DNA from: JAQBDA01 sp963709875
GTDB taxonomy: Bacteria > Chloroflexota > Anaerolineae > Anaerolineales > UBA4823
Assembly (NCBI GenBank): GCA_963709875.1
Contig: CAVPYB010000001.1
Location: 1 to 64,000 of the forward strand
Length of the DNA: 64,000 nucleotides
Direction: 5' to 3'
The position numbers were made by a program, and so were the translations under genes. Of the stretch, positions 38,073 to 48,598 are shown piece after piece. Positions within the stretch are counted from its first letter, which is position 1. The number at the start of each line of letters is the position of its first letter. Under the pieces are notes generated by a model. The model saw only the letters and a list, made by a program, of their open reading frames with translations, was not told the origin of the DNA and searched no databases.

Positions 38073-38107
38073 CCATTAAGAGTCGATCTGTGGAGGGAGA
38101 AAGAATT

Positions 38108-39136
38108 GTGACCCGTAAAATACGCCGCAATCCGGCTGTCATCTGCATCCTGGCATTTCTGTCGGTCGCCGTCCTTCAAGGCTGCAGCCTGACTGGCTCT
38201 GGCGAGCAGCCCAACGCGACCCTGACCGCGCTCAGTGCAGCAATTGCCCGCACCGCGACCGCGGCCAACCAGGAGGAAGCTTCGAGCGACAACATGGGGA
38301 CCGCCCAGGCGGAAGCCACCGCCCGCAGCCAGGAAATCTTCGCCACCCAGACCGCCCAGCTTGCCGGCAAAGATGAGGTCCAGCAAGCGTCCGCAACCGT
38401 CGCCGCGCCCATCCTGGCAGAGCTTCCCCAATACGGTCTCGATACCAGCAGCGGGAAGGCCGGCTGGGTGCACGACCCGCTTACCCTGGAGCTGACCGCC
38501 TATCACGACTTCACCTATGGCAATGACTTTATGCACATCACCGCCCGGGATTTTGTCCTGGCTGCCGACATCAACTGGGATACGCAGTACGGCGGCTCCG
38601 GCTGTGGATTCATGTTCCGCTCGGATGGGGACCAGAACAACCCGAACCAGTATATGGTCATCGCTACTCGCTTTGCAAACGGGCGGGTAATCTTCTCCGC
38701 CGTAGCGGATGGCGAGATCGCCAATATCCACGATTTCTACCCCAAGGACCGCGATCGCTCTTTCGAGTGGCAGAACGGCACCACCAACCGCCTTGCGATT
38801 GTGGCACGCGGCAACCTGATCGATATCTACACCAACGGCGTCAAGATCGGCCAGGTGGACACCACTCAGCCGCCCAAACAGCCGGTTGTACCGGCCGCGC
38901 CAAAGCCGCCCGCCGACCAGACCGACCAGAACGCCGTCAAGCGCTACCAGGCGCAGCTGAAAGAATATGAGGAAGTCGCCGAGCAGGCGCGCTCCAACTA
39001 CCAGATCGCATTGAACAACTATAAGACCCGCCAGGCGGTCTTCGAGGATGGCTTCCTGGCAATGCTTGCATTGAGCGAGTTGGGGCACACGATCTGCAAT
39101 TTTGATAAAGCCTGGCTGTGGCTTCTCGAGCCATAG
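38108..39136 (+). CDS. Lipoprotein with concanavalin-like domain and coiled-coil tail
   Basis: The GTG at 38108 follows GGAGGGAGAAAG. The product has a lipoprotein signal (FLSVAVLQGC) and an Ala/Thr-rich helical region (about 35-95). A beta-sandwich follows (GCGFMFRSDGDQNNPNQYMV, RLAIVARGNLIDIYTNGVK). Next is a PPADQTDQNAVKRYQAQLKE-type coiled coil closely matching the loop of the preceding ABC protein, then a short C-terminal end. It is likely the outer-face partner of that transporter. Confidence 0.75.
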   Translation: MTRKIRRNPAVICILAFLSVAVLQGCSLTGSGEQPNATLTALSAAIARTATAANQEEASSDNMGTAQAEATARSQEIFATQTAQLAGKDEVQQASATVAAPILAELPQYGLDTSSGKAGWVHDPLTLELTAYHDFTYGNDFMHITARDFVLAADINWDTQYGGSGCGFMFRSDGDQNNPNQYMVIATRFANGRVIFSAVADGEIANIHDFYPKDRDRSFEWQNGTTNRLAIVARGNLIDIYTNGVKIGQVDTTQPPKQPVVPAAPKPPADQTDQNAVKRYQAQLKEYEEVAEQARSNYQIALNNYKTRQAVFEDGFLAMLALSELGHTICNFDKAWLWLLEP

Positions 39137-39172
39137 CCCAACATTGCTGCACGCACTTCGGGGAGGAATTGC

Positions 39173-41492
39173 ATGGCTGTAGGTAACTTTGAGAAACAAA
39201 TCCTGGGTGACAGGTACCAGATCGAATTGATGATCGGTCAGGGCGGCATGGCTGCGGTCTACAAAGCCAATGACCCGAACCTGCGCCGCACGGTGGCGAT
39301 CAAGGTCATCCACACGCACCTTTCGAACGACCCCGATTTCGTGCGCCGCTTCGAAGAGGAGGCCACCGCGGTCGCCCGCCTGCGCCACGCCAATATCGTC
39401 CAGGTCTTCGACTACAACCACGATGATGACCTGTATTACATGGTCATGGAATTTATCCCCGGGGAAACCCTGCAAAGCCGTCTGAAGCGATTGAACCAGA
39501 ACGGTCGCCGCCTGCCGGTGAAAGATGCCATCCAATTCAGCATCGACATCTGCGAAGCAGCCGACTACGCCCACCAGCGCGGCATGATCCACCGGGATAT
39601 CAAGCCAGCCAATGTGATGCTGGACGTGAACAACAAAGCCATCCTGATGGATTTCGGCATCGCCCGCATGGTCGGCGGGCAGCAGCACACCGCAACCGGA
39701 GCTGTGGTCGGCACGGCACTCTACATGGCGCCCGAGCAGATCCAGGGACTGCACGCCGACGCTCGAGCGGATATCTATTCGCTGGGTGTGACCCTGTTCG
39801 AGTCGCTGAGCGGGAGGCCGCCCTTCGAAGCCGATTTCGGCGATGACGGTGATGATGATGCACCTCAACGACCCGGTGCCGGACGTCCGCCAGGTGCAGC
39901 CCGAAGCGCCCCCTGCCCTGGTGGCGGTACTCGAAAAAGCGACCGCCAAGAATCGGGACGAGCGTTTCGCATCGGGGGCAGAGATGGCAGCTGCCCTGCG
40001 CCAGGTGCTGCAGCATCCTGATGGAGCCGGTCTGGCGGCTGCGGTCGCCCCCCTACCTGGGCCGCGGCCCGCCGCTGACCAGACCTTTATCGAGTTTGCT
40101 GGCGCTCCCACATCGAATGCAACCATGGTCGAGCACGTCGCGGCGGGTGCCGCGGCAGGGTCGCTTGCGCCAGCGGGAGGGCAGACGCTGGTCGAGCAGC
40201 AGCCTGTCCAGTCGCCTCGCCCGGCGGCTCCCAGCGCCTTCCCGGCAACCCCCGACCAGGCGGCTTACCCCGTCCAACGCCGGGGCGGCAAAACTTGGTT
40301 GTTCGTCCTGCTGGCTGTGCTGGTGGTTGCGCTCGGGGCGGGCGGTTTTTTTGCCTACCAGCAGTTCTTCAAGGATGGCGGTGCTGATCCAGCTGCTGTG
40401 GCTCTCCCCACGGAAACCAGCCTCCCCGCAGCCGTCGTCGCCGTGGACGAGCCGACGGCAACCTTTACGCCCACTCCCGAAGCCACCTCCACAGAGACGC
40501 CACTGCCCACCCCCACGCCTACAGAGACACTGACCCCCACCCCCGCCCCGGTCACCATCGGCGGCGCGGATAAGATCGCCTACCTCTCCGGGAGCGATAT
40601 CTGGGCCGCCAACCTGGACGGCAGCGAGCTGACCCAGCTCACCCAGGACGGCGCGGCGAAGAAGTACCTGCGCTGGCTGCCCGGTGGTCAGGGTCTTTCG
40701 TATATCAGCGGGAAATGCATCCAGGCTGTAACACTGCAAGCCGAGCCGGGCACGATCGCCTGCTTCAACAACTCAGAATACCTGGACTCGTTCGAGGTCT
40801 CCCCGGATGGCAGGCAGGTGGTAATCAGCCTGGACCGCCAGCTCTACCTGCTGCCGTTCGACCTGGCCGCGCTGGCAGAGGCGAACTCGCACGGCGACCT
40901 GGCAGCCATGGCGACCTGCACCGACCTGGCGCCCTACCCGCGCAATTTCGGTCATTCGGTACGTTGGTCCAAAGACGGCACCCAATGGGCGGCGCTGATC
41001 CTGGGAGTGCTCAAGGACGGGCGGCGCGGCGACCTGGTGCAGGTGTTCCACGTCGACCTGTGCATCCCCAACCCGCTGGTCGAGATCCAGTTCCCCCCGC
41101 CGCACTTCACCTTCAAAGAGTACGAGAAGAACCCCGCCCTGGAGAGCATCGCCTGGGATGGCATCTCGCTGTTCAGCTTCCATGGCAACACGCGCAATGA
41201 GGGTTTCGGCGACTTGCACACCTTCAATATGCAGAGCTACCAGTTCAGCCAGTCGATCAACCCGGTCGGCGGGATTTGCTGCTACCGTGATCCGCAGTGG
41301 AGCCCGGACGGCACCCACTTGCTGGTCGCCTTCCAGGACTACCTGCAGGGCTCGAGCAGCACCACCCAGCTCTACTACATCCCCTACGGCAGCATCGGCA
41401 CCGGCGCCTCCTACGAGCCGCTGCCCCTGCCGGAGATCACCAACCCGCGCGAGAAGCCCCAGCCCGTGCTCAGGCCAGCGCTGAGCCCGTAG
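39173..41492 (+). CDS. Hanks-type Ser/Thr kinase with beta-propeller sensor domain (frameshift)
   Basis: The kinase domain (residues about 12-280) has IGQGGMAAVYKA, AIKVI, HRDIKPANVM and DFGIAR, all catalytic residues being present. An extra T near 39834 shifts the frame; AMTVMMMHLNDPVPD continues the C-lobe. Then come a low-complexity juxtamembrane region, one membrane helix (WLFVLLAVLVVALGAGGFFA), a Thr/Pro linker, and an extracellular TolB/WD-like propeller with IAYLSGSDIWAANLDG and SPDGRQVV. No PASTA repeats. It directly follows the FHA-ABC protein and its lipoprotein, forming a phospho-signalling operon. Confidence 0.85.
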
Positions 41493-41590
41493 GGGCGAGG
41501 GGCAAGTCCAGGATTATTCGTTAATCGAAGGATTGAAAACAGCGTGAAGAGCCATAAGATGCACAGGATGAATCCTATGCATCTTGTGGT

Positions 41591-41998
41591 TCACCGGCTG
41601 GCCAGTCTTCCACCCAGCCAGCCTCCACCCAAGGCAAGCAGGAAGCTTACAACCGACCAAATAGAGAACCCGCCGGCGAAGCTGAGCACCAGGTCAATCA
41701 GTGCGGTAATAATCCCTACCATCAACCCATTTTGGAGCGCATCTTCTTTCGCTTTTCGGCCGGCGAGCAGCCCGCCCAGAAGCGTGCCAACCAGGATGAA
41801 GATACTCGATACTGCCCCGGCGCTGCTGTCTGCAAACTGGTTTATCATCGCCATATCCGGCGCACCTCTCGCCTGGAAGGCGAGAACCGTGGAGTAGCCC
41901 GTTACCACGCAGATCGAGCTCCCAAAGGAGATAACAAACGCAATTACCACCCCCAGGATTACCCAAGCCCAGCGGATATTGGATAATTTTATCGACAT
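41591..41998 (-). CDS. Four-helix small membrane protein
   Basis: The 135-residue product has four predicted helices (WVILGVVIAFVISFGSS, SIFILVGTLLGGLLAG, GLMVGIITALIDLVLSF, VVSFLLALGGGWLGG). The ATG at 41998 follows GGAGGAGAAACC. It resembles TIGR04086/YrzE-type membrane proteins of unknown function. It is transcribed against its neighbours. Confidence 0.7.
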   Translation of the reverse strand: MSIKLSNIRWAWVILGVVIAFVISFGSSICVVTGYSTVLAFQARGAPDMAMINQFADSSAGAVSSIFILVGTLLGGLLAGRKAKEDALQNGLMVGIITALIDLVLSFAGGFSIWSVVSFLLALGGGWLGGRLASR

Positions 41999-42217
41999 GG
42001 TTTCTCCTCCGTGCGAAATCCCCAAATTTGGGTCGAGTATATCACATATGTGCCGTGACCATACCCGGATATTCTGTGCGGCGCAGTGTTTCGCGCCGGT
42101 GCAGCAGCCTGCTTGCTACATGGAATAAATAAGTAGAATCGAAAACTGCAAAATCTTCCCAACCTGACCTGCAAACCTGCTTTATAATTCTCTCAATCCA
42201 ATCTCAGGAGGTATGAC

Positions 42218-43822
42218 ATGAGCAACGCAATGGGCTCACCGAGCAATTTCGGACTGGACAACCACCGCCTGCAAAATCTGAACATGGCCTACTGGACCAT
42301 GCCCACACCGGCGCTGATCGAGCGTATCGTCTCGCGCCGTGAGGGTGTGTTAGCGCACGAAGGGGCAGTCATCGTGCGCACCGGCATCCATACCGGGCGT
42401 TCCGCCAACGACAAGTTCATCGTCAGCGACGATGCCACCGCCGACACCGTCCACTGGGGCAAGATCAACCGCCCTTACGACCCGAGCTGCTTTGACCGCC
42501 TGCACGTGCGCATGAGCGCCTATCTGCAGGGCCGGGACGTATTCATCCAGGATACGACCGCCTCCGCCCATGCGGATTACCGGCTGCCAATACGCATCAT
42601 CACCGAGAACGCCTGGCACAGCCTGTTCGCTCGCAATATGTTCATCCGCTGCAGCCCGGATGAGCTGGCAGATCACGTGCCCGGCTTTACCGTTATCCAG
42701 GCTCCAGGATTTCGCGCCATCCCAGAGATCGACTGCACCAACTCGGACGTATTTATTGTGGTCAATTTCTCCAAGCGCCTGGTGCTGATCGGCGGTACCA
42801 GCTATGCCGGCGAGATCAAGAAATCCATTTTCACCATCCTGAACTATATGCTGCCGGGTAAGAGTGTGATGCCCATGCACTGCTCCGCCAATATCGGCCC
42901 GGAGGGAGATGTGGCGCTGTTCTTCGGTCTCTCCGGGACGGGCAAGACCACCCTGTCCTCGGACACCGACCGCGCATTGATCGGGGACGACGAACACGGC
43001 TGGGGAGCAGACGGGGTGTTCAATTTCGAGGGCGGCTGCTATGCCAAGGTGATCCGCCTGCGCGAGGAGCTGGAGCCGCTCATCTGGCAGGCAACGCGCC
43101 ATTTCGGCACCATCCTGGAAAATGTCAATATCGACTCGGTCACCCGGCGCATCGACTTCGACGACGACAGCTATACGGAGAACACGCGTGCCGCCTACCC
43201 GGTCGGGTTCCTGCCCAATACCGTCCCCTCCGGTCTGGGCGACCATCCCAAACAGATCTTCTTCCTGACCGCGGATGCCTCCGGAGTCCTACCGCCCATC
43301 GCCCGCCTGGACAACGAACAGGCGTTGTATTACTTCCTATCCGGGTACACCTCCAAGCTGGCTGGCACCGAGAAAGGGGTTGGCTCAGAACCGCAGGCAA
43401 CCTTCTCGACCTGCTTCGGCGCGCCCTTCATGCCGCTCAACCCGGTCGTGTATGCCGAGCTGCTGGGCCAGAAGGTCAGGCAGCACAAGACCGAAGTCTG
43501 GCTGGTCAACACCGGCTGGACCGGCGGGCCGTACGGGGTCGGCAAGCGCATGCCGCTGCCGTACACCCGCGCCATGGTGCATGCCATCTACAGCGGCGAT
43601 CTCAAGGATGTGCCGATGCAGACCAGCAGATATTTCAACCTGCAAATCCCGGTGAGCTGCCCGGGCGTGCCGGAAGAAGTCCTGGAGCCGCAGCGCACAT
43701 GGAGTAACCCGGACGACTACGATCAGCAGGCGCGGGCATTGACAGCCCGCTTCCAGGAGAATTTCAACCAGTTTGCGGGGTCTGTCAGCCCTGAAGTGGC
43801 TGCAGCCGGACCGGTACTTTAA
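42218..43822 (+). CDS. pckA: ATP-dependent phosphoenolpyruvate carboxykinase
   Basis: This 534-residue enzyme converts oxaloacetate and ATP to PEP and CO2, the first gluconeogenic step. VRTGIHTGRSANDKF, the P-loop GLSGTGKTTLS (about residue 240) and the kinase-2 motif LIGDDEHGW are present, with the metal-binding CSANIGPEGD upstream. AGGAGG lies before the ATG. Length is normal and there is no frame break. Confidence 0.97.
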   Translation: MSNAMGSPSNFGLDNHRLQNLNMAYWTMPTPALIERIVSRREGVLAHEGAVIVRTGIHTGRSANDKFIVSDDATADTVHWGKINRPYDPSCFDRLHVRMSAYLQGRDVFIQDTTASAHADYRLPIRIITENAWHSLFARNMFIRCSPDELADHVPGFTVIQAPGFRAIPEIDCTNSDVFIVVNFSKRLVLIGGTSYAGEIKKSIFTILNYMLPGKSVMPMHCSANIGPEGDVALFFGLSGTGKTTLSSDTDRALIGDDEHGWGADGVFNFEGGCYAKVIRLREELEPLIWQATRHFGTILENVNIDSVTRRIDFDDDSYTENTRAAYPVGFLPNTVPSGLGDHPKQIFFLTADASGVLPPIARLDNEQALYYFLSGYTSKLAGTEKGVGSEPQATFSTCFGAPFMPLNPVVYAELLGQKVRQHKTEVWLVNTGWTGGPYGVGKRMPLPYTRAMVHAIYSGDLKDVPMQTSRYFNLQIPVSCPGVPEEVLEPQRTWSNPDDYDQQARALTARFQENFNQFAGSVSPEVAAAGPVL

Positions 43823-43876
43823 CCAGCCGGCGCGCAATCACCCTGCCGGTTCATCCCACCAGACAAGGAGCTTCCA

Positions 43877-44245
43877 CTGAAGCCGCTCATCATTATCTGC
43901 TATATCGCTGCTGCATTGCTTGGAATATTGGCTCTGGTCCTGCTTTGGCAGGTGTTCGTGGTGCGCCAGGCGCTGGAGAACGCCACCCTGGGCTTCCAGA
44001 TCGTGCTCGGGGAGGCATTCTACCCGCTGCTCGACAGGCTGGCGCGCAGCATACAATCTATTTTATGCGTGGCTTCTGGTGTGCTTCTCGCCGGGGGTGG
44101 GGTGGTCTTCGCTCTGGCGCGCGCCCTACTGCGCATCATCCGGCAGGACCAGCGCATCCGGGAACTTGAAGCCCAGCTCGCCGTGCAGGTCGATCTTGAT
44201 GCCAGCGCAGATGTGAGAGCTGGTGAGTCGCCGGAGATTACTTGA
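43877..44245 (+). CDS. Small membrane protein before a glycosyltransferase, possible CTG start
   Basis: AAGGAG (43865-43870) lies six bases before an in-frame CTG giving MKPLIIICYIAAALLGILAL, a natural membrane helix. A TTG at 43916 is the next candidate. The 122-residue product has two helices (also VASGVLLAGGGVVFALARAL) and a C-terminal coiled coil (RIIRQDQRIRELEAQLAVQ). The stop overlaps the TTG of the next gene (TTGA), so the two are translationally coupled. No family is recognised. Confidence 0.6.
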   Translation: MKPLIIICYIAAALLGILALVLLWQVFVVRQALENATLGFQIVLGEAFYPLLDRLARSIQSILCVASGVLLAGGGVVFALARALLRIIRQDQRIRELEAQLAVQVDLDASADVRAGESPEIT

Positions 44246-45636
44246 AAGTTTTGCGCTTTGCCGGGCTGGTTCTTTATGGCTACTTGTTGCTATTAGCAGC
44301 AACGAACGACGGTACGTTTCGCCTCAAGTATCTGATTTTTATCGGATTTTTTATCTGGGCTGCGGCTGCTTTTATCATCCTGCGTTCAGCCGCATCGCCT
44401 GCAGCCGTTCGTCGCACCCTGCTGGCGATCTTGCTGCTGGGCGGTCTGGTACGCTTTCTGTGGGCAATCTATATCCCCACCCGTCCTGTATCAGACTTCC
44501 GGGTCTATCACGACCGGGCGATAGAACTTCTCGAGGGCAGCGTCCCTGAAGAGCTGTCCAAGAATCCCGCATATCCTTTGCTACTCTCCCTAGGATACCG
44601 GATCGAACCGGCGGTCGTCACCGGGAAATTCATCAATGCTGCGCTAAGCACGCTGACTATCTATCTTGTTTTCCTGCTGGGCAACGCCCTGAGCATCCCC
44701 GCGATTGGTCTGCTGGGAGCCTTCCTGTTCGCAATCCTGCCGAGCGAAATCAACATGGTGAGTGTCTTAGGAACTGAGGTAGCAGCTACAACCCTGATCA
44801 CTGCAGCCATCTTTGCGCTGGTCAGCGGCTGCTGTAAAGGGGTACGACCTGGATGGCTGTTCGCCGGTGGGCTGCTGTTGGGAGCCGGTTTGCTGGTCCG
44901 TTCTTCCCTTGTGTTCCTGGTGCCAGTGCTGTTGGGATATATACTCCTGACGCAATCTTCCAGCGCGGTGGCGAAGCTCTCGAGCCTGGCTGTCTTCAGC
45001 GCGGGGGTTGCTGCCATTCTGGTGGCATTGGCAGGCTGGCACTCGCTCTCAACGCACAGGCTGAATGTCAGCGCGCTGCGCTCCCAGGATGCGTATGTGT
45101 TTTTATCCGGAACCAACACCGAGGCGGGAGGCCATGTCAATGAAGAGGATTCTGCCCTTTACTTCTCCTGGCCTGAAGATATGCGTGACCGCTACGCAGT
45201 CCAGACAGCGTTCCAGCGCGTGGCAGAGAATCCTAAGGGGTTCCTGCTGTTCATCCCGAGTAAAATTGCCGCCTTGATGGGCGATCACACTTACGGCAAC
45301 AAGTGGAGCATCTATCCCATTAACTGGCGGGTCTTAAAATCACTGCGAGACCGACGAGAGGTTATCCTGAATGTTAACGGGTATATCAATCAAGCCGTTT
45401 ATATTCTGCTTCTGAGCCTGGCATTATTCCACTTCATCACTTACCGTTTCCCCGCACCCGAAATCTCTACACTGTCTGTCTTTGCGGTTCTGCTCCTGAT
45501 AATTCCTCACATCATCCTGGAAACCCAGTCGCGCTACCACCACCCCATCCTGCCGTTCATCGTGCTGGTGGCAGGGGTGGGCGTATTCGAACTGGTCAGC
45601 CCATCTGCAAGTCGTCCAGCCTTTCCCCAAAGATAA
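44242..45636 (+). CDS. GT39/PMT-like membrane glycosyltransferase
   Basis: This 464-residue integral membrane protein has about ten helices. The TTG start overlaps the upstream stop. The first large loop carries VSDFRVYHDRAIELL (SDF/YHDR, likely catalytic acids), as in the PMT_2/ArnT family that transfers sugars from polyprenyl phosphate outside the membrane. A soluble-looking loop (DSALYFSWPEDMRDRYAVQ) is also typical. The acceptor is unknown. It is paired with a second such enzyme downstream. Confidence 0.75.
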   Translation: MKVLRFAGLVLYGYLLLLAATNDGTFRLKYLIFIGFFIWAAAAFIILRSAASPAAVRRTLLAILLLGGLVRFLWAIYIPTRPVSDFRVYHDRAIELLEGSVPEELSKNPAYPLLLSLGYRIEPAVVTGKFINAALSTLTIYLVFLLGNALSIPAIGLLGAFLFAILPSEINMVSVLGTEVAATTLITAAIFALVSGCCKGVRPGWLFAGGLLLGAGLLVRSSLVFLVPVLLGYILLTQSSSAVAKLSSLAVFSAGVAAILVALAGWHSLSTHRLNVSALRSQDAYVFLSGTNTEAGGHVNEEDSALYFSWPEDMRDRYAVQTAFQRVAENPKGFLLFIPSKIAALMGDHTYGNKWSIYPINWRVLKSLRDRREVILNVNGYINQAVYILLLSLALFHFITYRFPAPEISTLSVFAVLLLIIPHIILETQSRYHHPILPFIVLVAGVGVFELVSPSASRPAFPQR

Positions 45637-45718
45637 GATCGCGGCGCACGTAATCGTTCCAGAAGCTGTGCGGGAAGCCGGGGTCGGGCAAGTTTTATTC
45701 ATCGCAGGTTATGATAAG

Positions 45719-47236
45719 ATGACCCACGGAATGGGTTCTTTTAACCGCACGGTCTCCTGGAACAGACTGCTCGTAGAGCTCGCTTGGCACCTGCTTCCGC
45801 CGCTGGGCTATCTGCTGCTCATGCTGCGCTTCTTTCCCCACTGGAACGCTTTCTGGATCTACTCCGATGAAGGCTATAATGTGATGAAAGCGCTGCTGGT
45901 GAGCCGCGGATACGCACTTTACAGCCAGATATGGAGCGACCAGCCGCCCCTGTTCACACACCTGCTGGCAGCGCTCTACCGGATCAACGGCCCGACTGTA
46001 TTTGCCAGCCGTCTTTTGGTGCTGCTCTTCTCCTGTCTGCTGATCTGGGCTGCAGTACAGTACCTGCGCCTGGCATGGGGTAATGGCGCTGCCATAGCAG
46101 GCGCTCTGCTTGTCGTTTTGCTGCCGTTCTTCCCCTCGCTCAGCGCTTCGGCGCTGGTCGGCCAGCCAGCCCTGGCAATGGCAGTCGTTTCCCTGCTGGC
46201 GCTGGCATGCTGGCACAGAAGCAGCAGCCGCTTCTACCTGATCCTGTCTGCAGCTGCCCTGGGGACCTCGCTGCTGTTCAAGCTATTCACGATTTTCCTG
46301 GTGCCCATCTTCGCCGCCGGTCTGCTGGCGGGCGAGTTCTTCCCCACTGGCGTTCAACGGGATCTGCTAAGCAGGCTGCGACCTGTGCTGCTCTGGTCCC
46401 TGACCCTGGTTATGTTCATGCTGGCGCTGGGTCTCACCATGACCGGGTCGGACGGCATTGTGCAGCTCATCCAGCCGCATGTGGCAGCCTCACAGGCGGA
46501 CCTCACCGGCAGCACGCAAAACTATCCGATCACTTTCTACCTGCGAGATAGCTGGTCGATCCTGCTACTGGCACTGGTAGGAGCCGTCTACACAGTTGTC
46601 CAGCGGCGCTGGCTGATGTTCTACTCCCTGGCATGGATGGCCGCCGCATTGCTGATCCTGCTCAACCTGAGACCGGTCTGGTTCCACCACCAGATGCTGG
46701 TCACCATCCCGGCTGCTTTTCTGGCTGGGGGGGCGTCCGTCGAGGCGCTTAAGCTGATCCCCAAAGCGCTCCGCGCGCCCGGATCGATGGGATTGTCGTG
46801 GGTCTGGCTGGCGACCGGGCTGGCTGCCATCGTACTGGTGCTGGCAACGCTGCCGGTGAATGCGATAGACCGGTTCCAACGCGCGGAGAGCGCCCCGGGC
46901 GAGGTCAGAGCGCCTTTCGAAGAACGGGTCATGCGCAAGATCAACCAGTATACTGACCGTACGGAATGGATGGTGACCGACCTGCCCATGTTCGCCTTCC
47001 GGGCCGGCATCCCGGTACCGCCCGAGCTGGCGGTGATCTCCGGCAAGCGCTTCGCAGCCGGCGATCTGTCCGAGCAAGAGATCATCGATACGTTGGAACG
47101 ATACCAGCCGGAGCAGGTGCTGGTCGGGCGCTTCGAGCTCCCGCTTCTGGAGCTGCACCTTGCCGGCAGCTACCTGCCGATCCTGGAGCGAGAGGGGGAG
47201 CTACGGCTTTATGTGCGCGCCGATCTACTCCGGTGA
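45719..47236 (+). CDS. GT39/PMT-like membrane glycosyltransferase
   Basis: This protein of about 505 residues has about eleven helices. Residues WIYSDEGYNVMKALLVSRG contain the Asp-Glu pair expected for the catalytic loop of PMT_2 enzymes, and WSDQPPLFTHL follows as usual. The C-terminal soluble region (after about residue 400) is typical of ArnT-like transferases. The start is uncertain: ATG 45719 is chosen, while a GTG at 45668 is also open. It ends by overlapping the end of alr on the other strand. Confidence 0.8.
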   Translation: MTHGMGSFNRTVSWNRLLVELAWHLLPPLGYLLLMLRFFPHWNAFWIYSDEGYNVMKALLVSRGYALYSQIWSDQPPLFTHLLAALYRINGPTVFASRLLVLLFSCLLIWAAVQYLRLAWGNGAAIAGALLVVLLPFFPSLSASALVGQPALAMAVVSLLALACWHRSSSRFYLILSAAALGTSLLFKLFTIFLVPIFAAGLLAGEFFPTGVQRDLLSRLRPVLLWSLTLVMFMLALGLTMTGSDGIVQLIQPHVAASQADLTGSTQNYPITFYLRDSWSILLLALVGAVYTVVQRRWLMFYSLAWMAAALLILLNLRPVWFHHQMLVTIPAAFLAGGASVEALKLIPKALRAPGSMGLSWVWLATGLAAIVLVLATLPVNAIDRFQRAESAPGEVRAPFEERVMRKINQYTDRTEWMVTDLPMFAFRAGIPVPPELAVISGKRFAAGDLSEQEIIDTLERYQPEQVLVGRFELPLLELHLAGSYLPILEREGELRLYVRADLLR

Positions 47237-48415
47237 GGGTTGCGATGGGGCGATATCCACGATCTGCCCCCCACGGTGGTAGACGCGCACAACGCGCGGC
47301 AGGAGAGCAGTCGTTACTTCATAGTTGATCGTGCCCGCCAGCTCAGCCACTTCCTCGGCCGGGATGCGCTCTCCACCCTGCTCCCCGATCACAACCACCT
47401 CGTCGTCCTGCTGTACCCCCTGGATGCGGCTGACGTCGACCACGAACTGGTCCATACAGACCCGCCCGATCAGCGCGGCGCGCTGGCCGCTGACGAGCAC
47501 GACGCCCCGGTTGGACAGGCTGCGTGGATAGCCATCGCCATATCCGACCGGGACCAGCGCTGCCAGGGTGGGTTTGTCGGTCACATATGTGCGCCCGTAG
47601 CTGACCCCGTGATCCGGCGGCAGTTGGCGCACCCGGCTCACCCGGCTCTTCAGGCTGAGCGCCGGGCGGAGGGCAAAGGCAGGCCGCTGCTCGCTGGAAG
47701 GGTGCAGCCCATATAGAGCCACCCCAGGGCGCACCAGGTTGAAATGCGCCTCCGGCAGGTACATTGCAGCGGCGCTGTTGGCGGCGTGAACGAGAGGCAC
47801 ATCAATACCCGCCTGCTTCAAGTCATACAGCACGTTTTTGAAGACATCCAACTGCCGGAGCGCGTGGGTCTGGTCAGCCCAGTCGGCGGTGGCAAAGTGT
47901 GTGAAGAGACCTTCCAGGAAGATTCCCGGCAGCTGGCGTACAGCCTGCAGAAAGGCGAGCGCTTCCTCCGGCATCAGCCCGTAGCGCCCCATCCCGGTAT
48001 CGATCTTGACGTGCACCGGTTGGGTGGTCCCGGCCGCGCCAGCCTGGGCAGACAAGGCCTGGGCGAATTCCATGCTGGTCAGGCAGGGAGTGAGCTGCCA
48101 GTCAACCACCAGCCGTGCGCCATCCGGGGGAGTATGCCCCATCAGCAAGAGCGGGGCTTTTATCCCCGCCTGGCGCAGCTCCACACCTTCGGTTGCCCTG
48201 TGAACTGCCAGGCGACTGGCTCCAGCCCCCAGGGCTGTGCGGGCAACCTGGACCGCACCGTGCCCGTAGGCGTTAGCCTTGACCACGGTCATTACCTCGA
48301 CATCGCTCCCGACATGCTGCCGGAAGGCCTGCACATTACCAGCGATGGCATCCAGGTCGATTTCGGCCCAGGTGATAATACCTTCCAGCAATTTTAACTC
48401 CAGATCAGGGATCAT
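47225..48415 (-). CDS. alr: Alanine racemase
   Basis: This 396-residue PLP enzyme makes D-alanine for peptidoglycan. The Schiff-base Lys is in VVKANAYGHG (about residue 40) and the opposite-face catalytic Tyr in GVSYGRTY. GYGDGYPR and CMDQFVVDVS complete the family pattern. The ATG at 48415 lies 6 bases after a TATAAT (48427-48422 leftward) with no ribosome site, so the mRNA may be leaderless. A GTG at 48436 lies upstream of that promoter and is less likely. The 3' end overlaps the glycosyltransferase by 12 bp. Confidence 0.93.
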   Translation of the reverse strand: MIPDLELKLLEGIITWAEIDLDAIAGNVQAFRQHVGSDVEVMTVVKANAYGHGAVQVARTALGAGASRLAVHRATEGVELRQAGIKAPLLLMGHTPPDGARLVVDWQLTPCLTSMEFAQALSAQAGAAGTTQPVHVKIDTGMGRYGLMPEEALAFLQAVRQLPGIFLEGLFTHFATADWADQTHALRQLDVFKNVLYDLKQAGIDVPLVHAANSAAAMYLPEAHFNLVRPGVALYGLHPSSEQRPAFALRPALSLKSRVSRVRQLPPDHGVSYGRTYVTDKPTLAALVPVGYGDGYPRSLSNRGVVLVSGQRAALIGRVCMDQFVVDVSRIQGVQQDDEVVVIGEQGGERIPAEEVAELAGTINYEVTTALLPRVVRVYHRGGQIVDIAPSQPSPE

Positions 48416-48598
48416 AGACCGATTATAATCCAGCACTCACAGGATTTTTAACCGGGAAGTTGTGACCGAATCGCCGCTTCTTGACAGGAATGATAGCCCC
48501 AACAGAATCGAGGAGGGCTATAATTATCCCTATCCAACGCCGGGAACCCACTCCGAAGACAAATTAAGTGGGGCGGTTAGATAGATCGTGAGGAACTG

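Noticed and set aside
37511..40126. 871-codon leftward frame across the lipoprotein and kinase genes
   Set aside because: It is an antisense shadow of GC-rich codons; the rightward genes have complete domains.
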